NCBI GenBank assembly: GCA_044226045.1
Contig: JBGAHR010000018.1
Span: 11,060 to 75,059, forward strand
Direction: 5' to 3'
Length of the DNA stretch: 64,000 bases
DNA from: Endoryza sp044226045
Lineage (GTDB): Bacteria > Bacteroidota > Bacteroidia > Chitinophagales > Chitinophagaceae
Positions within the stretch are counted from its first letter, which is position 1. Each line of letters opens with the position of its first letter. Below, piece by piece: positions 42,979-51,888 of the stretch. Made by a program: the position numbers and the translations under genes. Under the pieces are notes generated by a model. That model was not told where the DNA came from. It did not search any database and saw only the letters and a list, made by a program, of their open reading frames with translations.

Positions 42979-43793
42979 TGGCTCGTTTATTCATCATAGT
43001 ATTTATTTCCATTAGCTGGTCTGCTTCGGCCCAGGTGGACTCAATTTTCATTCTGAACAAATCCATTGCAGGTGAATTCTCGGATTTTACCGTTGATAAC
43101 CTGGATAATATTTACCTCTTCAGCCCATCGGGTCAGATGAAAAAACTCAATGCCAATGGTGACTCCATAGCCGTGTTTAATGATGTCCGCCGTTATGGAA
43201 AACTCTATGCCATTGATGTGAGCAATCCCTTGAAGGTATTGTTGCATTTCCGCGATTTTGGTACAGTGGTGGTGCTCGATCGTTTTTTGAGTCGCCGATC
43301 GGTACTTGATCTGCGCAGGCTGGGGTTATACCAGGTAAAAGCCATCGCGCAATCGTACGACAATGGGTATTGGGTGTATGACGAGCTCGAAGCCAAACTG
43401 AAACACCTGAATGATGCCGGCCAGGTGATTGACCAGTTCACCGATTTCCGGCAGTTATTCGATTCTGTTCCATCTCCCCAGGTGATCATTGATCAAAACA
43501 AGCTCCTGTATCTCTACGATTCTGCCTTCGGTGTGTATATTTTTGATTATTACGGCGCATTAAAGAAGAAAATCCCCCTGAAAGGATGGAAAGACTTCAC
43601 TGTCATCAATAATATGCTGTTTGGTCGCAATGAGAACAACCTCTTCCGGTACGAACCGGATAATTTTCGCCTCCAGGAATTTCCTCTAACCGGAGCGCTG
43701 AAACATAGCGGGAAAATCATCATTACACCGGAAAAACTGTATGTACTGAGGAATGATCGCGTCGAAATCTACTCTTATCGCCGCCAGCCGTAA
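42975..43793 (+). CDS. Secreted propeller-like protein, unknown
   Basis: 272 residues, starting at the ATGA overlap with lpxH (a second ATG is three bases on). The signal peptide MMARLFIIVFISISWSASA is clear. The mature part is beta-rich with repeated blades such as DNLDNIYLFSPSGQMKKLN, YDNGYWVYDELEAKLKHLN and NKLLYLYDSAFGVYIFDYYG, as in small NHL or YVTN-like propellers. No catalytic residue set is recognised. Because translation is coupled to lpxH and the next gene is an MscS channel ten bases on, an envelope role is likely, though not proven. Confidence 0.7.
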   Translation: MMARLFIIVFISISWSASAQVDSIFILNKSIAGEFSDFTVDNLDNIYLFSPSGQMKKLNANGDSIAVFNDVRRYGKLYAIDVSNPLKVLLHFRDFGTVVVLDRFLSRRSVLDLRRLGLYQVKAIAQSYDNGYWVYDELEAKLKHLNDAGQVIDQFTDFRQLFDSVPSPQVIIDQNKLLYLYDSAFGVYIFDYYGALKKKIPLKGWKDFTVINNMLFGRNENNLFRYEPDNFRLQEFPLTGALKHSGKIIITPEKLYVLRNDRVEIYSYRRQP

Positions 43794-43802
43794 CTTTACC
43801 GC

Positions 43803-44903
43803 ATGAAAAGAATACTGGACTGGGAGTTTCTCAATAACCCGTTGCAGAGTTACCTCATGGCTGCCGGGGTTATTCTGATCGTGGTTTTATTTAAAAGATA
43901 CCTGTCGCGGTACATCGCCGGTTTGATCTTCCAGGTGATACACCGGGTGGCAAAGGGGGTTGAAAAGAAATCATTCATCAACCTCGTGGTAGCTCCGCTG
44001 AATACATTTCTGGTGATCCTCGTTTCCTTGATCGCCATTGACAAATTGAATTTCCCCACGGCATTAAACTTTAATATTTATAAGGCTTCTTTCAAATCCA
44101 TTCTTGAAACGGCATCCATCATCGTTCTCATTATTTCATTTATCTGGTTACTTCTTCGCATTATCGATTTTGTGGCGCTGATCCTCGAGCAAAAGGCTAA
44201 CCTCACTGCCGATCACACCGATAACCAGCTGATTGTTTTTTTCAAGGACTTTTTCAAGGTGGTGTTTATCGTAAACGGCATATTGATGATTCTGAAATTC
44301 GGGTTTCATTTCAATATTGCCAGCCTGATAACGGGTTTGAGCATCGCCGGTGCCGCCATCGCTTTATCGTTGCGGGAGAGCCTGGAGAACCTGATTGCGT
44401 CTTTTATCATCTTTTTCGACAAGCCCTTTCGGGTGGGCGACCAGGTGAAAGTGCATACTATCACCGGTACAGTAGAGAAGATAGGCCTGAGAAGTACACG
44501 CATTCGTTCCGATCAGAAAACATTTGTTACCGTACCCAATAAGCAGATGGTCGACAGCATTACCGATAATCTGACGCTCCGTTCACAAAGAAGGGCTTTT
44601 GTTCAATTGGAGATCAGCTCCGATACACCCAGGGAAAAGCTCGAACAGCTGATCAAATCCATCGAAGCTTCACTCGATAACCGGAGACCGGTAGTGGAGA
44701 ATTACACCGTTTTCCTGGCAGATATCAACAAGAACGCATTCTTCATTACGGTAGAATTCTTTACCTCCACCATACCCATTGGTGATTTTAACAGGTTGCG
44801 ACAGGTGATCAATATGGACATGATCCGGTTGATGGCAGACAGTCAGATCAGGCTCGCTTCCAAAGACCAGGATGCAGCCGCACCTGTTACTACAGGGCAA
44901 TAG
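43803..44903 (+). CDS. Small-conductance mechanosensitive channel (MscS)
   Basis: 366 residues. Four to five membrane helices in the first 170 residues lead to the pore helix TM3 (ASLITGLSIAGAAIALSLRE), then the beta domain FFDKPFRVGDQVKVHTITG and the C-terminal cytoplasmic cage. Glycine/alanine packing of TM3 matches the family. It releases solutes on hypo-osmotic shock. The gene ends nine bases from the convergent MerR-type gene; no hairpin is visible in between. Confidence 0.93.
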   Translation: MKRILDWEFLNNPLQSYLMAAGVILIVVLFKRYLSRYIAGLIFQVIHRVAKGVEKKSFINLVVAPLNTFLVILVSLIAIDKLNFPTALNFNIYKASFKSILETASIIVLIISFIWLLLRIIDFVALILEQKANLTADHTDNQLIVFFKDFFKVVFIVNGILMILKFGFHFNIASLITGLSIAGAAIALSLRESLENLIASFIIFFDKPFRVGDQVKVHTITGTVEKIGLRSTRIRSDQKTFVTVPNKQMVDSITDNLTLRSQRRAFVQLEISSDTPREKLEQLIKSIEASLDNRRPVVENYTVFLADINKNAFFITVEFFTSTIPIGDFNRLRQVINMDMIRLMADSQIRLASKDQDAAAPVTTGQ

Positions 44904-44912
44904 ATCAGTAAA

Positions 44913-45557
44913 TCAGAGAGAGGCTTTTACTTCGAGGAAGAAATTCCTGATTTTACGAAGCGAATCAATCATTTCAAATCGCTCCTGTGCTTTCTTGTTT
45001 TTCTTCAGAAAATCCTTGGCGCCTTCGATCGTGAGCTTGCGACGGCGGAGCAGGTCGTGGATCAGCAGGAGGTTTTTGATGTCAACAGGTCTGAAATGGC
45101 GATCACCCTTCCTGTTTTTACGCGGTTGCAGAATATCAAATTCATTCTCCCAAAAACGGATCAGCGAAGTGTTCACATTAAACATTTCTGCTACTTCTCC
45201 AATGGAATAATATTGTTTCTGGAAAAGGATCTCGTCTTCCGGCACTTTTACCAGTGCGGCTTCCGTTTCGATCGATTTCAACGGCTTCCGTCCGCGGGTA
45301 CTTTTGGTGCGTACCACTACGGCAACTTCCTTTTCTTTGGGTGCTGGCGGGGGGGAGACAACAACAGCCTCTTTCAATGCTTTGATGCGCAATCCTACAT
45401 TCACGGGCTCTGTTTCCTTTTCTACGGGCAATTCCTGTGCCGTAATAGGGGGTTCCGGTGTTTCTTCTACCGGATTATTTACCTCAGCCAGCTCAGGCTG
45501 AATATCATCATCAAAGGAAAAAGCAATTTGCATAAGTTGTCTGCCGGAATCTGCCAT
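44913..45557 (-). CDS. MerR-family transcriptional regulator
   Basis: 214 residues from the ATG at 45557 (MADSGRQLMQIAF). A further ATG at 45590 exists but lies upstream of the promoter element; a third at 45533 is possible. An acidic Pro-rich N-terminal region of about 100 residues precedes the MerR winged helix (about 118-185): YYSIGEVAEMFNVNTSLIRF, WENEFDILQPRKNRKGDRHF, KNLLLIHDLLRRR. There is no C-terminal metal-binding loop. Similar proteins are widespread and unnamed in Bacteroidota. Target genes unknown. Confidence 0.9.
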   Translation of the reverse strand: MADSGRQLMQIAFSFDDDIQPELAEVNNPVEETPEPPITAQELPVEKETEPVNVGLRIKALKEAVVVSPPPAPKEKEVAVVVRTKSTRGRKPLKSIETEAALVKVPEDEILFQKQYYSIGEVAEMFNVNTSLIRFWENEFDILQPRKNRKGDRHFRPVDIKNLLLIHDLLRRRKLTIEGAKDFLKKNKKAQERFEMIDSLRKIRNFFLEVKASL

Positions 45558-45564
45558 AGATGCG

Positions 45565-45593
45565 TAAAGATACGAACCATGCTTTTGCACAAA
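45565..45593 (-). promoter_or_regulatory. Promoter of the MerR-type gene
   Basis: On the minus strand TTTG (45590-45593), 17 bases, then TATCTTTA (45565-45572) fits the Bacteroidota -33/-7 pattern (TTG, N17-23, TAnnTTTG with one mismatch). It lies eight bases before the ATG at 45557 and so favours that start. Confidence 0.55.
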
Positions 45594-45635
45594 CCGTGAT
45601 CGGGGAGTTGTGGAAAAATTGGGGGAACTGGTTAA

Positions 45636-45745
45636 TAGTTTATGGTTTATCGTTTCACGTTTAAGGTTTTTAAATTAAAATTCTGTTCCCGGAGCAGCCA
45701 TTTTAAGCCTTTTGATTTTTGACTTTTTAATTTTGATTTTTGCTG
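45636..45745. repeat. Modules D and G upstream of gyrB
   Basis: D at 45636-45675 (TTTATCGTTTCACGTTTAAGG type) and G at 45708-45740 (TTTTGATTTTTGACTTTTT type). They lie in the 318-base divergent spacer between the MerR-type gene and gyrB, the only copy I see upstream of both flanking genes. Confidence 0.75.
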
Positions 45746-45822
45746 CAAACACCGAACTTTTACCCTCCGAAAAATACCTTTAAAAACGGGTCGAAAAACT
45801 CGTTAAGGAGGGCCATTTTTTG

Positions 45823-45830
45823 TAGATTTG
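45823..45830 (+). promoter_or_regulatory. -7 element TAGATTTG of gyrB
   Basis: TAGATTTG matches TAnnTTTG 45 bases before the gyrB ATG. No clear -33 TTG at the usual distance. Confidence 0.5.
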
Positions 45831-45875
45831 CAGATATCGTTTTTTAGTCAAAATTAATCCCCGGAAGATCAGATT

Positions 45876-47855
45876 ATGTCAGAGGAAATACTCAATAGTC
45901 CTGCAGTTGCCAGCAATGGTTATGGAGCGGACAGTATCCAGGTTTTAGAAGGATTGGAAGCAGTCAGAAAAAGACCCGCGATGTACATTGGCGACATCAG
46001 TGAGAAAGGTCTGCATCACCTGGTTTATGAAGTGGTCGATAACTCTATCGATGAAGCGCTGGCCGGCTTTTGCAAGAATATCAATGTAACCATCCATGAC
46101 GATAATTCGATCAGTGTGGAAGATGATGGTCGTGGTATCCCAACGGGCATGCATCCGAAAGAAAAGAAAAGCGCCCTTGAAGTGGTCATGACTGTTTTAC
46201 ATGCCGGAGGTAAATTCGATAAAGGATCTTACAAAGTATCCGGTGGTCTGCATGGGGTGGGTGTGAGCTGCGTAAACGCCTTAAGCACCAAACTTCATGT
46301 TACGGTTCAGCGGGATGGTAAGATTTTCGAACAGGAATATCATATCGGTATTCCCCAGTATGCGGTTCGCGAAATCGGTGCGAGCGAAAAGACCGGTACC
46401 ACTGTTCATTTCTGGCCCGACGGTTCAATCTTCACTACCACCACCTATAAAAAGGATATTCTCGAAGGACGTCTTCGTGAACTGGCTTACCTCAACAAAG
46501 GAATACGCATTACTTTGTCTGATCTGCGGGAGAAAGATGAGGAAGGAAATCCTTACAGCAAGTCGTTCTACAGTGAAGGAGGTATTATCGAATTTGTGGA
46601 AATGCTCGATCGCAACGCAGGCAGAAATCCGCTGATCCCACGCGTGATTTACGTAGAAGGACGAGATGAATCCACCAATGTGGCGGTAGAAGTGGCCCTG
46701 AGCTACAATGACAGTTTTCACGAGCATATTTACTCCTACGTTAATAACATCAATACCATCGAAGGGGGCACCCACGTGTCGGGCTTCCGTCGGTCATTAA
46801 CAAGGGTATTCAAGCAATATGGCGAAAAGCAAAGCCTTTTCGAAAAAGCCAAAGTGGAAATTGAAGGAGATGATTTCAGGGAAGGACTCAGTTCAATCAT
46901 CTCTGTGAAAGTTCCCGAGCCTCAGTTCGAGGGTCAGACCAAAACCAAACTCGGAAACAGTGAAGTGATGGGCGTGGTGGATACCACTGTATCCAAAGTG
47001 CTCGAAGCATATCTCGAAGAGAACCCCCGTGAAGCAAAGAACATCATCCAGAAAGTAATTCTGGCTGCACAGGCAAGAGCCGCTGCCAGAAAAGCAAGAG
47101 AGCTTGTTCAACGCAAAACGGTTCTCAGCGGGGGTGGTCTCCCGGGTAAACTGGCCGATTGCAGCGAACGCGATCCGGAAAGATGCGAGCTGTACCTGGT
47201 CGAAGGAGACTCCGCGGGTGGTACTGCCAAGCAGGGTAGAGACAGAAGCTTTCAGGCCATCCTGCCGCTGCGTGGTAAGATCCTTAACGTGGAAAAGGCC
47301 ATGGAGCATAAGATATACGAAAATGAAGAGATCAGGAATATGTACACCGCTCTTGGCGTAACCGTTGGAACCCCCGACGATCCCAAGGCGCTCAACCTGA
47401 ATAAACTTCGTTATCACAAACTGATCATCATGACGGATGCCGATGTGGACGGAAGCCACATCGCCACCCTTATCCTTACGTTCATCTATCGATATATGAA
47501 AGAACTGGTGGAACAAGGATATGTATATATCGCACAGCCACCGCTCTACCTGGTTAAAAAAGGAAAAGAACAGGCCTATGCCTGGAATGAAGATCAGCGA
47601 CGCGAGCTGGTGACCAAACTGGGCGCGGGAAAAGACGATGCCGTCAACGTCCAGCGATACAAGGGTCTGGGTGAAATGAACGCCAGCCAGCTTTGGGAAA
47701 CCACCATGAACCCCGATACCCGGACGCTCAAACAGGTTACCATTGAAAGCGCTGCCGAAGCCGATCGTATTTTCAGCATGCTCATGGGTGATGAAGTGGG
47801 CCCTCGCCGGGAATTCATCGAAAGTCACGCCAAGTATGCGAAACTTGACATATAA
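45876..47855 (+). CDS. gyrB: DNA gyrase subunit B
   Basis: 659 residues. ATPase subunit of gyrase, which introduces negative supercoils. The GHKL ATPase domain has YEVVDNSIDEALAG, DDGRGIPTGMHP and SGGLHGVGVSCVNALS. The transducer domain follows, then the TOPRIM domain with LVEGDSAGGTAKQGRDR and MTDADVDGSHIATL, and the C-terminal GyrB motif KGLGEMNASQLWETTM. Length and motifs fit GyrB rather than ParE (short insert-free type of Bacteroidota). A strong terminator follows the stop. Confidence 0.97.
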   Translation: MSEEILNSPAVASNGYGADSIQVLEGLEAVRKRPAMYIGDISEKGLHHLVYEVVDNSIDEALAGFCKNINVTIHDDNSISVEDDGRGIPTGMHPKEKKSALEVVMTVLHAGGKFDKGSYKVSGGLHGVGVSCVNALSTKLHVTVQRDGKIFEQEYHIGIPQYAVREIGASEKTGTTVHFWPDGSIFTTTTYKKDILEGRLRELAYLNKGIRITLSDLREKDEEGNPYSKSFYSEGGIIEFVEMLDRNAGRNPLIPRVIYVEGRDESTNVAVEVALSYNDSFHEHIYSYVNNINTIEGGTHVSGFRRSLTRVFKQYGEKQSLFEKAKVEIEGDDFREGLSSIISVKVPEPQFEGQTKTKLGNSEVMGVVDTTVSKVLEAYLEENPREAKNIIQKVILAAQARAAARKARELVQRKTVLSGGGLPGKLADCSERDPERCELYLVEGDSAGGTAKQGRDRSFQAILPLRGKILNVEKAMEHKIYENEEIRNMYTALGVTVGTPDDPKALNLNKLRYHKLIIMTDADVDGSHIATLILTFIYRYMKELVEQGYVYIAQPPLYLVKKGKEQAYAWNEDQRRELVTKLGAGKDDAVNVQRYKGLGEMNASQLWETTMNPDTRTLKQVTIESAAEADRIFSMLMGDEVGPRREFIESHAKYAKLDI

Positions 47856-47878
47856 TTATTTACATAATATTTAAGGGG

Positions 47879-47907
47879 AGATGTGGGAGCTTTCCCACAT
47901 CTTTTTT
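47879..47907 (+). terminator. Strong intrinsic terminator after gyrB
   Basis: AGATGTGGGA at 47879-47888 pairs perfectly with 47893-47902, loop GCTT, followed by six T. Confidence 0.92.
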
Positions 47908-48032
47908 GTTATTATTTCGTTGTTTTTCAACAAGAAACGTGAGGAATTTCTTACGAATTAGGGGAAAATTTTCTTCCGCTCTACCCCCAAAATGCCTTAA
48001 TTTCAGCCTTTTCTAATTAAAATTGATTCACT

Positions 48033-48236
48033 ATGTCAGATGTTAAGCTTACGGCGTACAATGTAAAAACCAAAGAGAAGAATGTACCCATTCAGGATGC
48101 TGTGATCACCAAAACAGCGAAAGGCGCCTACATGGCCCAGGGTCATGACGGGAAAGGCAATAAACTCACTACCCTGATGAACGAAGCGAAGGCGTTGGCG
48201 GCTATTCAGGCCGGAATCGCTAAACAAGGCTGGTAA
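48033..48236 (+). CDS. Small basic cytoplasmic protein, unknown
   Basis: 67 residues from the ATG at 48033, no signal peptide or membrane helix. The sequence KLTAYNVKTKEKNVPIQDAV, a Gly-rich AQGHDGKGNK and the final NEAKALAAIQAGIAKQGW suggest a compact beta/alpha peptide. The clean spacing after the gyrB terminator and a stem-loop downstream argue for a true gene. Similar short proteins occur in Bacteroidota, but I know no assigned function. Confidence 0.7.
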   Translation: MSDVKLTAYNVKTKEKNVPIQDAVITKTAKGAYMAQGHDGKGNKLTTLMNEAKALAAIQAGIAKQGW

Positions 48237-48268
48237 GCCTTTTCGCATACTCCCTCGTTGATCAGACT

Positions 48269-48291
48269 GATTCAATCTGCAAGATTGAATC
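48269..48291 (+). other. Perfect 9-bp hairpin without T-tract
   Basis: GATTCAATC at 48269-48277 pairs with GATTGAATC at 48283-48291 around TGCAA, 32 bases after the small gene. Possible terminator or RNA structure. Confidence 0.4.
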
Positions 48292-48446
48292 TCCTGTAAA
48301 AGACACAGAACTCCCCCAATAAACTCTGAAGTAAATTATCGTCGAGGTCGGTTAACTTAAGTAGTAGCTGTTATCTCAGGCTGCCTGTTCTATGACAAAC
48401 ATTGACCAGGTGGCTTTTTTATTTTATTTTCAGGCATTTACTGTTT

Positions 48447-50384
48447 ATGCGGCTTTTATTTTTACTCATGGGATGGTTGGTAGTAGGGCTGCCCTCATTG
48501 GGGCAAACCAATAACCCCTATCACCTCAATGGAAGCGCGCTACAGGAAAACTGTAACTGCTATACCCTCACGCCCGACGATTTCAACAAGTCCGGCTCTG
48601 TCTGGAATATTAATAAAATCGATCTGCGGCAGTCCTTCGAATTCAAATTCGAAGTGTACCTGGGTTGCCGGGATACAGATGGCGCGGATGGAATCGTTTT
48701 TGTTTTGCAGCCGATCAGTACCAGCATTGGCTCAACCGGGGGTGGACTGGGATACCAGGGCGTAACACCTTCAGTGGGTATTTCCATCGATACCTGGCAA
48801 AACACCAATGACAACGATCCGTTTTACGACCATCTCACTATTCACAAAAACGGAGACATCAATCACAACTCACCCAACAATCTGGCTGGTCCGGTAATGG
48901 CCTCCAACATCAATATTGAAGACTGTCAATGGCACAGTTTCCATATCACCTGGAATGCAACCACCCATCAGCTATCCGCGGAGATCGATGGAAAGGATCG
49001 CGTAGAGGCGACCGTTGACATGGTGAACACTATTTTCAATGGCGACCCCATGGTTTTTTGGGGATTCACCGGCTCCACAGGCGGTTCCCGCAACTGGCAA
49101 CGATTTTGTACTTCCCTGAATCCGGGCATCCGTTCACTCGATCATGTAGCTACCTGTTATCCGCTTCCCATCCAGTTTATAGACAGTTCCCGTTCCTTCG
49201 GCTCAATCCTCAAATGGTACTGGTCTTTCGGGGATGGTACAACCGATACAGTGGCTGTTCCCGCTCCGCATGTATATCCCGCCCCGGGCATCTACGAAGT
49301 AAAACTCAATATTCTGGGAAATAATGGCTGTGTGTCCGATACTTTTCGAACATCGGTAACCGTGGGCTCCGAACCGATCGCCGGATTTGCCATCCAGGCT
49401 ACGCAGCCATGCGTAGACGAGTTCATAGGTTTTTACGATACCTCCCGAGTACAATTCGGAAACATCAACGACAGAATATGGCAGATCAATAGCGATCCGC
49501 CGGTGCATACGGGAACGACCGCTTCCTATGCACAGACCCTTCCGGCGGGTAACAACAATATTTCCCTGACTGTAACAACCAAAGAAGGCTGCGTCAGTAC
49601 GCCAATCAACAAACCCATGCCTGTGTTTGACAGGCCACAGGTCGATGCAACGCTGCAGGACGCCTGCTTTAAAGAGCCGGTCAGTTTTCTTGCCAGCAGT
49701 TTACAACCTGCCACGCCGGCTATTAACTGGTACTGGAACCTGGGCGACCTTACAACCAGTGATCAGGGATCTTTCGAGCATATCTACAACAAAGGAGGAA
49801 TCTATACGGTAAAACTGGCCGGTCAATCTGCACAGGGTTGTTGGTCCGATACGGTTGAGAAAACCATTCAGATTTATGCTACGCAAGCCTTTGCCGGCCG
49901 CGACACCATTGTATCACCCGGGCAGCCGGTTCAGCTGAATGCGACCGGAGGGGTATTATACAACTGGGCTCCCGCTACGGGTTTAAGCGATCCAACTATC
50001 GCCAACCCGGTCGCCATTATTCAAAATAACACGAGCTACATCCTGACGGCTTATGCGCCGATCGGTTGCGAAACAAAGGATACCATCAACATTAAAGTGC
50101 TGAAAGGACCGGCTATCTACGTCCCCAATGCCTTTACACCCAATGGAGACGGCCGCAATGATGTGTTCCGATTTATTCCGGTAGGCATGACACGCATCGA
50201 CTACTTCAGGATCTTCAACCGGTATGGTCAATTAGTCTATTCATCCACTGATCCGGCCAAAGGATGGGATGGAACGATCAACGGAACCCGGCAACCTAAC
50301 GGAACCTACATTTGGATGGTAAGCGGACTGGACTATAACGGCAAACCGCATGTGCAGAAAGGAACGGTAGTGCTGGTGAGATAG
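48447..50384 (+). CDS. T9SS cargo: L-type lectin, PKD domains, CHU_C end
   Basis: 645 residues from the ATG at 48447 (MRLLFLLMGWLVVGLPSLG, a signal peptide); a TTG 15 codons earlier gives a longer but worse leader. Domain order: an L-type lectin-like jelly roll (about 25-235; DGADGIVFVLQ, GVSIDTWQN), two to three PKD-type domains (WSFGDGTTDTVAVPAPHVYP, YWNLGDLTTSDQGSFEHIYN), and the gliding-motility C-terminal domain with YVPNAFTPNGDGRNDVFRF and the terminal VQKGTVVLVR. The last domain is the type B signal for type IX secretion, so the protein is expected on the cell surface or outside. Likely a carbohydrate-binding adhesin. Confidence 0.93.
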   Translation: MRLLFLLMGWLVVGLPSLGQTNNPYHLNGSALQENCNCYTLTPDDFNKSGSVWNINKIDLRQSFEFKFEVYLGCRDTDGADGIVFVLQPISTSIGSTGGGLGYQGVTPSVGISIDTWQNTNDNDPFYDHLTIHKNGDINHNSPNNLAGPVMASNINIEDCQWHSFHITWNATTHQLSAEIDGKDRVEATVDMVNTIFNGDPMVFWGFTGSTGGSRNWQRFCTSLNPGIRSLDHVATCYPLPIQFIDSSRSFGSILKWYWSFGDGTTDTVAVPAPHVYPAPGIYEVKLNILGNNGCVSDTFRTSVTVGSEPIAGFAIQATQPCVDEFIGFYDTSRVQFGNINDRIWQINSDPPVHTGTTASYAQTLPAGNNNISLTVTTKEGCVSTPINKPMPVFDRPQVDATLQDACFKEPVSFLASSLQPATPAINWYWNLGDLTTSDQGSFEHIYNKGGIYTVKLAGQSAQGCWSDTVEKTIQIYATQAFAGRDTIVSPGQPVQLNATGGVLYNWAPATGLSDPTIANPVAIIQNNTSYILTAYAPIGCETKDTINIKVLKGPAIYVPNAFTPNGDGRNDVFRFIPVGMTRIDYFRIFNRYGQLVYSSTDPAKGWDGTINGTRQPNGTYIWMVSGLDYNGKPHVQKGTVVLVR

Positions 50385-50386
50385 TG

Positions 50387-50665
50387 AATTAGCCAATTAG
50401 TCAATTAGCCAATAGGATTACGGATGACGGATTGCGGATGACGAATGGTGAAGGCAATTTGCCAATTAGTCAATTAGTCAATTCGATGACGGATGACGAA
50501 TGCAAAATTGAAATGCACCACTAAGTTCCCTCCCCTGATCAATCACCTCCGCTATCGCTCCCGCTCCCGCACCCTCTACGCTGCCAACCAACCTGAAACG
50601 ATAAACCCGAAACGCGAAACCGACCGCAAACTGCAAACCGCAAACTGCAAACCAACCAAACATCC
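50387..50665. repeat. Modules E, F, A, D, C between convergent genes
   Basis: E/F at 50387-50505 (AATTAGCCAATTAGTC, then GGATTACGGATGACGG), a short A block at 50540-50572, then D (50588-50618) and C (50618-50660). It begins three bases after the CHU_C gene stop and ends about ten bases before the DUF1501 stop. The E-F arrangement is the reverse complement of the one at 17994-18090. Confidence 0.85.
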
Positions 50666-50666
50666 G

Positions 50667-51866
50667 CTACACAAAATCAAAATACCCAAACTTCCCCTTC
50701 AATATCAGCTGATCGTCGGCATTCAGCCAGTTTTTGAGCAGGGTGGCGTAGACATCCTTGAAATCGACTGAATGCTTCAGGTCTCCTTCCTGCAAATTGG
50801 ATAAATCGGGCATGGCATTCAACAGGCCTTTCTTTTTTAATCCGCCTCCGATAAAAAACATGTTGTTGGCAGTGCCATGGTCCGTTCCACCGCTGGCATT
50901 TTGAGATACTCTTCTTCCAAATTCTGAAAAGGTGGTGATGAGCACATCTTCAAAACGTCCGTTTGCTTTCAGGTCTTTTACAAAAGCGGTGAGAGCATCG
51001 CTCATTTCAGTAAACAACCGTTTTTGTTGCCCTTCCTGGTTAATATGAGTATCGAAGCTGCCGAGCGACACGTAGTAAACCTTTGTGTTTACATCAGACT
51101 GTATCAGGGTGGAGATGGTTTGGAAACTACGGCCCAGCTCGCTGTTGGGATATTGTCCGCTGGTGGTTTTGGCTTTTGTCTGTTTGAAAATATAATCAGC
51201 GCTGCTGATCGTTTCCGCCATTGTTTTATACAGGTAGTCGACAGGCTGTTCGGTATGGTCAGTCGTATGGCCGGCTACTATTTCCTTGAAAAGAGGATCG
51301 TGAGAGGAGTTGTACAGTCTTTTCGGATCTCTCATAGCCAGTCCCTTTACATGCTCCCCTTTCAATGCCATGCTCAGTACATCATCAATTTCGAGTGCCT
51401 GTGTAGGTTTGTCGCAGCCGGCGCATTGTGCATCAAGATATCTGCCCAGCCAGCCTGTGTATACATATTGATTGCTGTCGCTGGCGCTGTGCCAGATGTC
51501 CATGCTTCTGAAATGAGATCTGTCGGGATTCGGATATCCTACGTTGTTCATGATGGCCAGGCTTCCATCGTCGTAGAGCGCTTTTAGTCCAACCAGGGCG
51601 GGATGTAATCCGGCTTCATCCGTGAGTGCAAGCGCCTTGTCTTTCTGTATACCCAGGCGTGGTCTCTCTTTATAATAAATATCATTGCGAACGGGTACTA
51701 CCGTGTTCAGTCCGTCGTTACCGCCGCTGAGTTGTAAAACCACCAACACTTTATTTCCCGGCGGAACCATCAGGGGTCTTTCGTATGCTTTCAGAAATTT
51801 CGGAAGCATAAGGGAGGCGGTTGCCAGTGTGCCGAGCTGTATGAATTCTTTACGTTTAATCAGCAT
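50667..51866 (-). CDS. DUF1501 exported protein
   Basis: 399 residues. Member of the DUF1501 family (alkaline-phosphatase-like fold by family knowledge). The N-terminus KRKEFIQLGTLATASLMLPK resembles a Tat-like signal, but the twin arginine is replaced by Lys-Arg-Lys, so export route is unclear. Conserved segments include VLVVLQLSGGNDGLNTVVP, the SHFRSMDIWHSAS region and TTFSEFGRRVSQNASGGTDHG. It sits 22 bases downstream of a DUF1800 gene, the usual partner. The pair is widespread and without assigned biochemical role. Confidence 0.92.
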   Translation of the reverse strand: MLIKRKEFIQLGTLATASLMLPKFLKAYERPLMVPPGNKVLVVLQLSGGNDGLNTVVPVRNDIYYKERPRLGIQKDKALALTDEAGLHPALVGLKALYDDGSLAIMNNVGYPNPDRSHFRSMDIWHSASDSNQYVYTGWLGRYLDAQCAGCDKPTQALEIDDVLSMALKGEHVKGLAMRDPKRLYNSSHDPLFKEIVAGHTTDHTEQPVDYLYKTMAETISSADYIFKQTKAKTTSGQYPNSELGRSFQTISTLIQSDVNTKVYYVSLGSFDTHINQEGQQKRLFTEMSDALTAFVKDLKANGRFEDVLITTFSEFGRRVSQNASGGTDHGTANNMFFIGGGLKKKGLLNAMPDLSNLQEGDLKHSVDFKDVYATLLKNWLNADDQLILKGKFGYFDFV

Positions 51867-51888
51867 AAGATTCTTTTATGTTGACCGG

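Noticed and set aside
46893..47828. 311-codon open frame opposite gyrB
   Set aside because: Antisense to conserved gyrB sequence, with no recognisable domain and no promoter.
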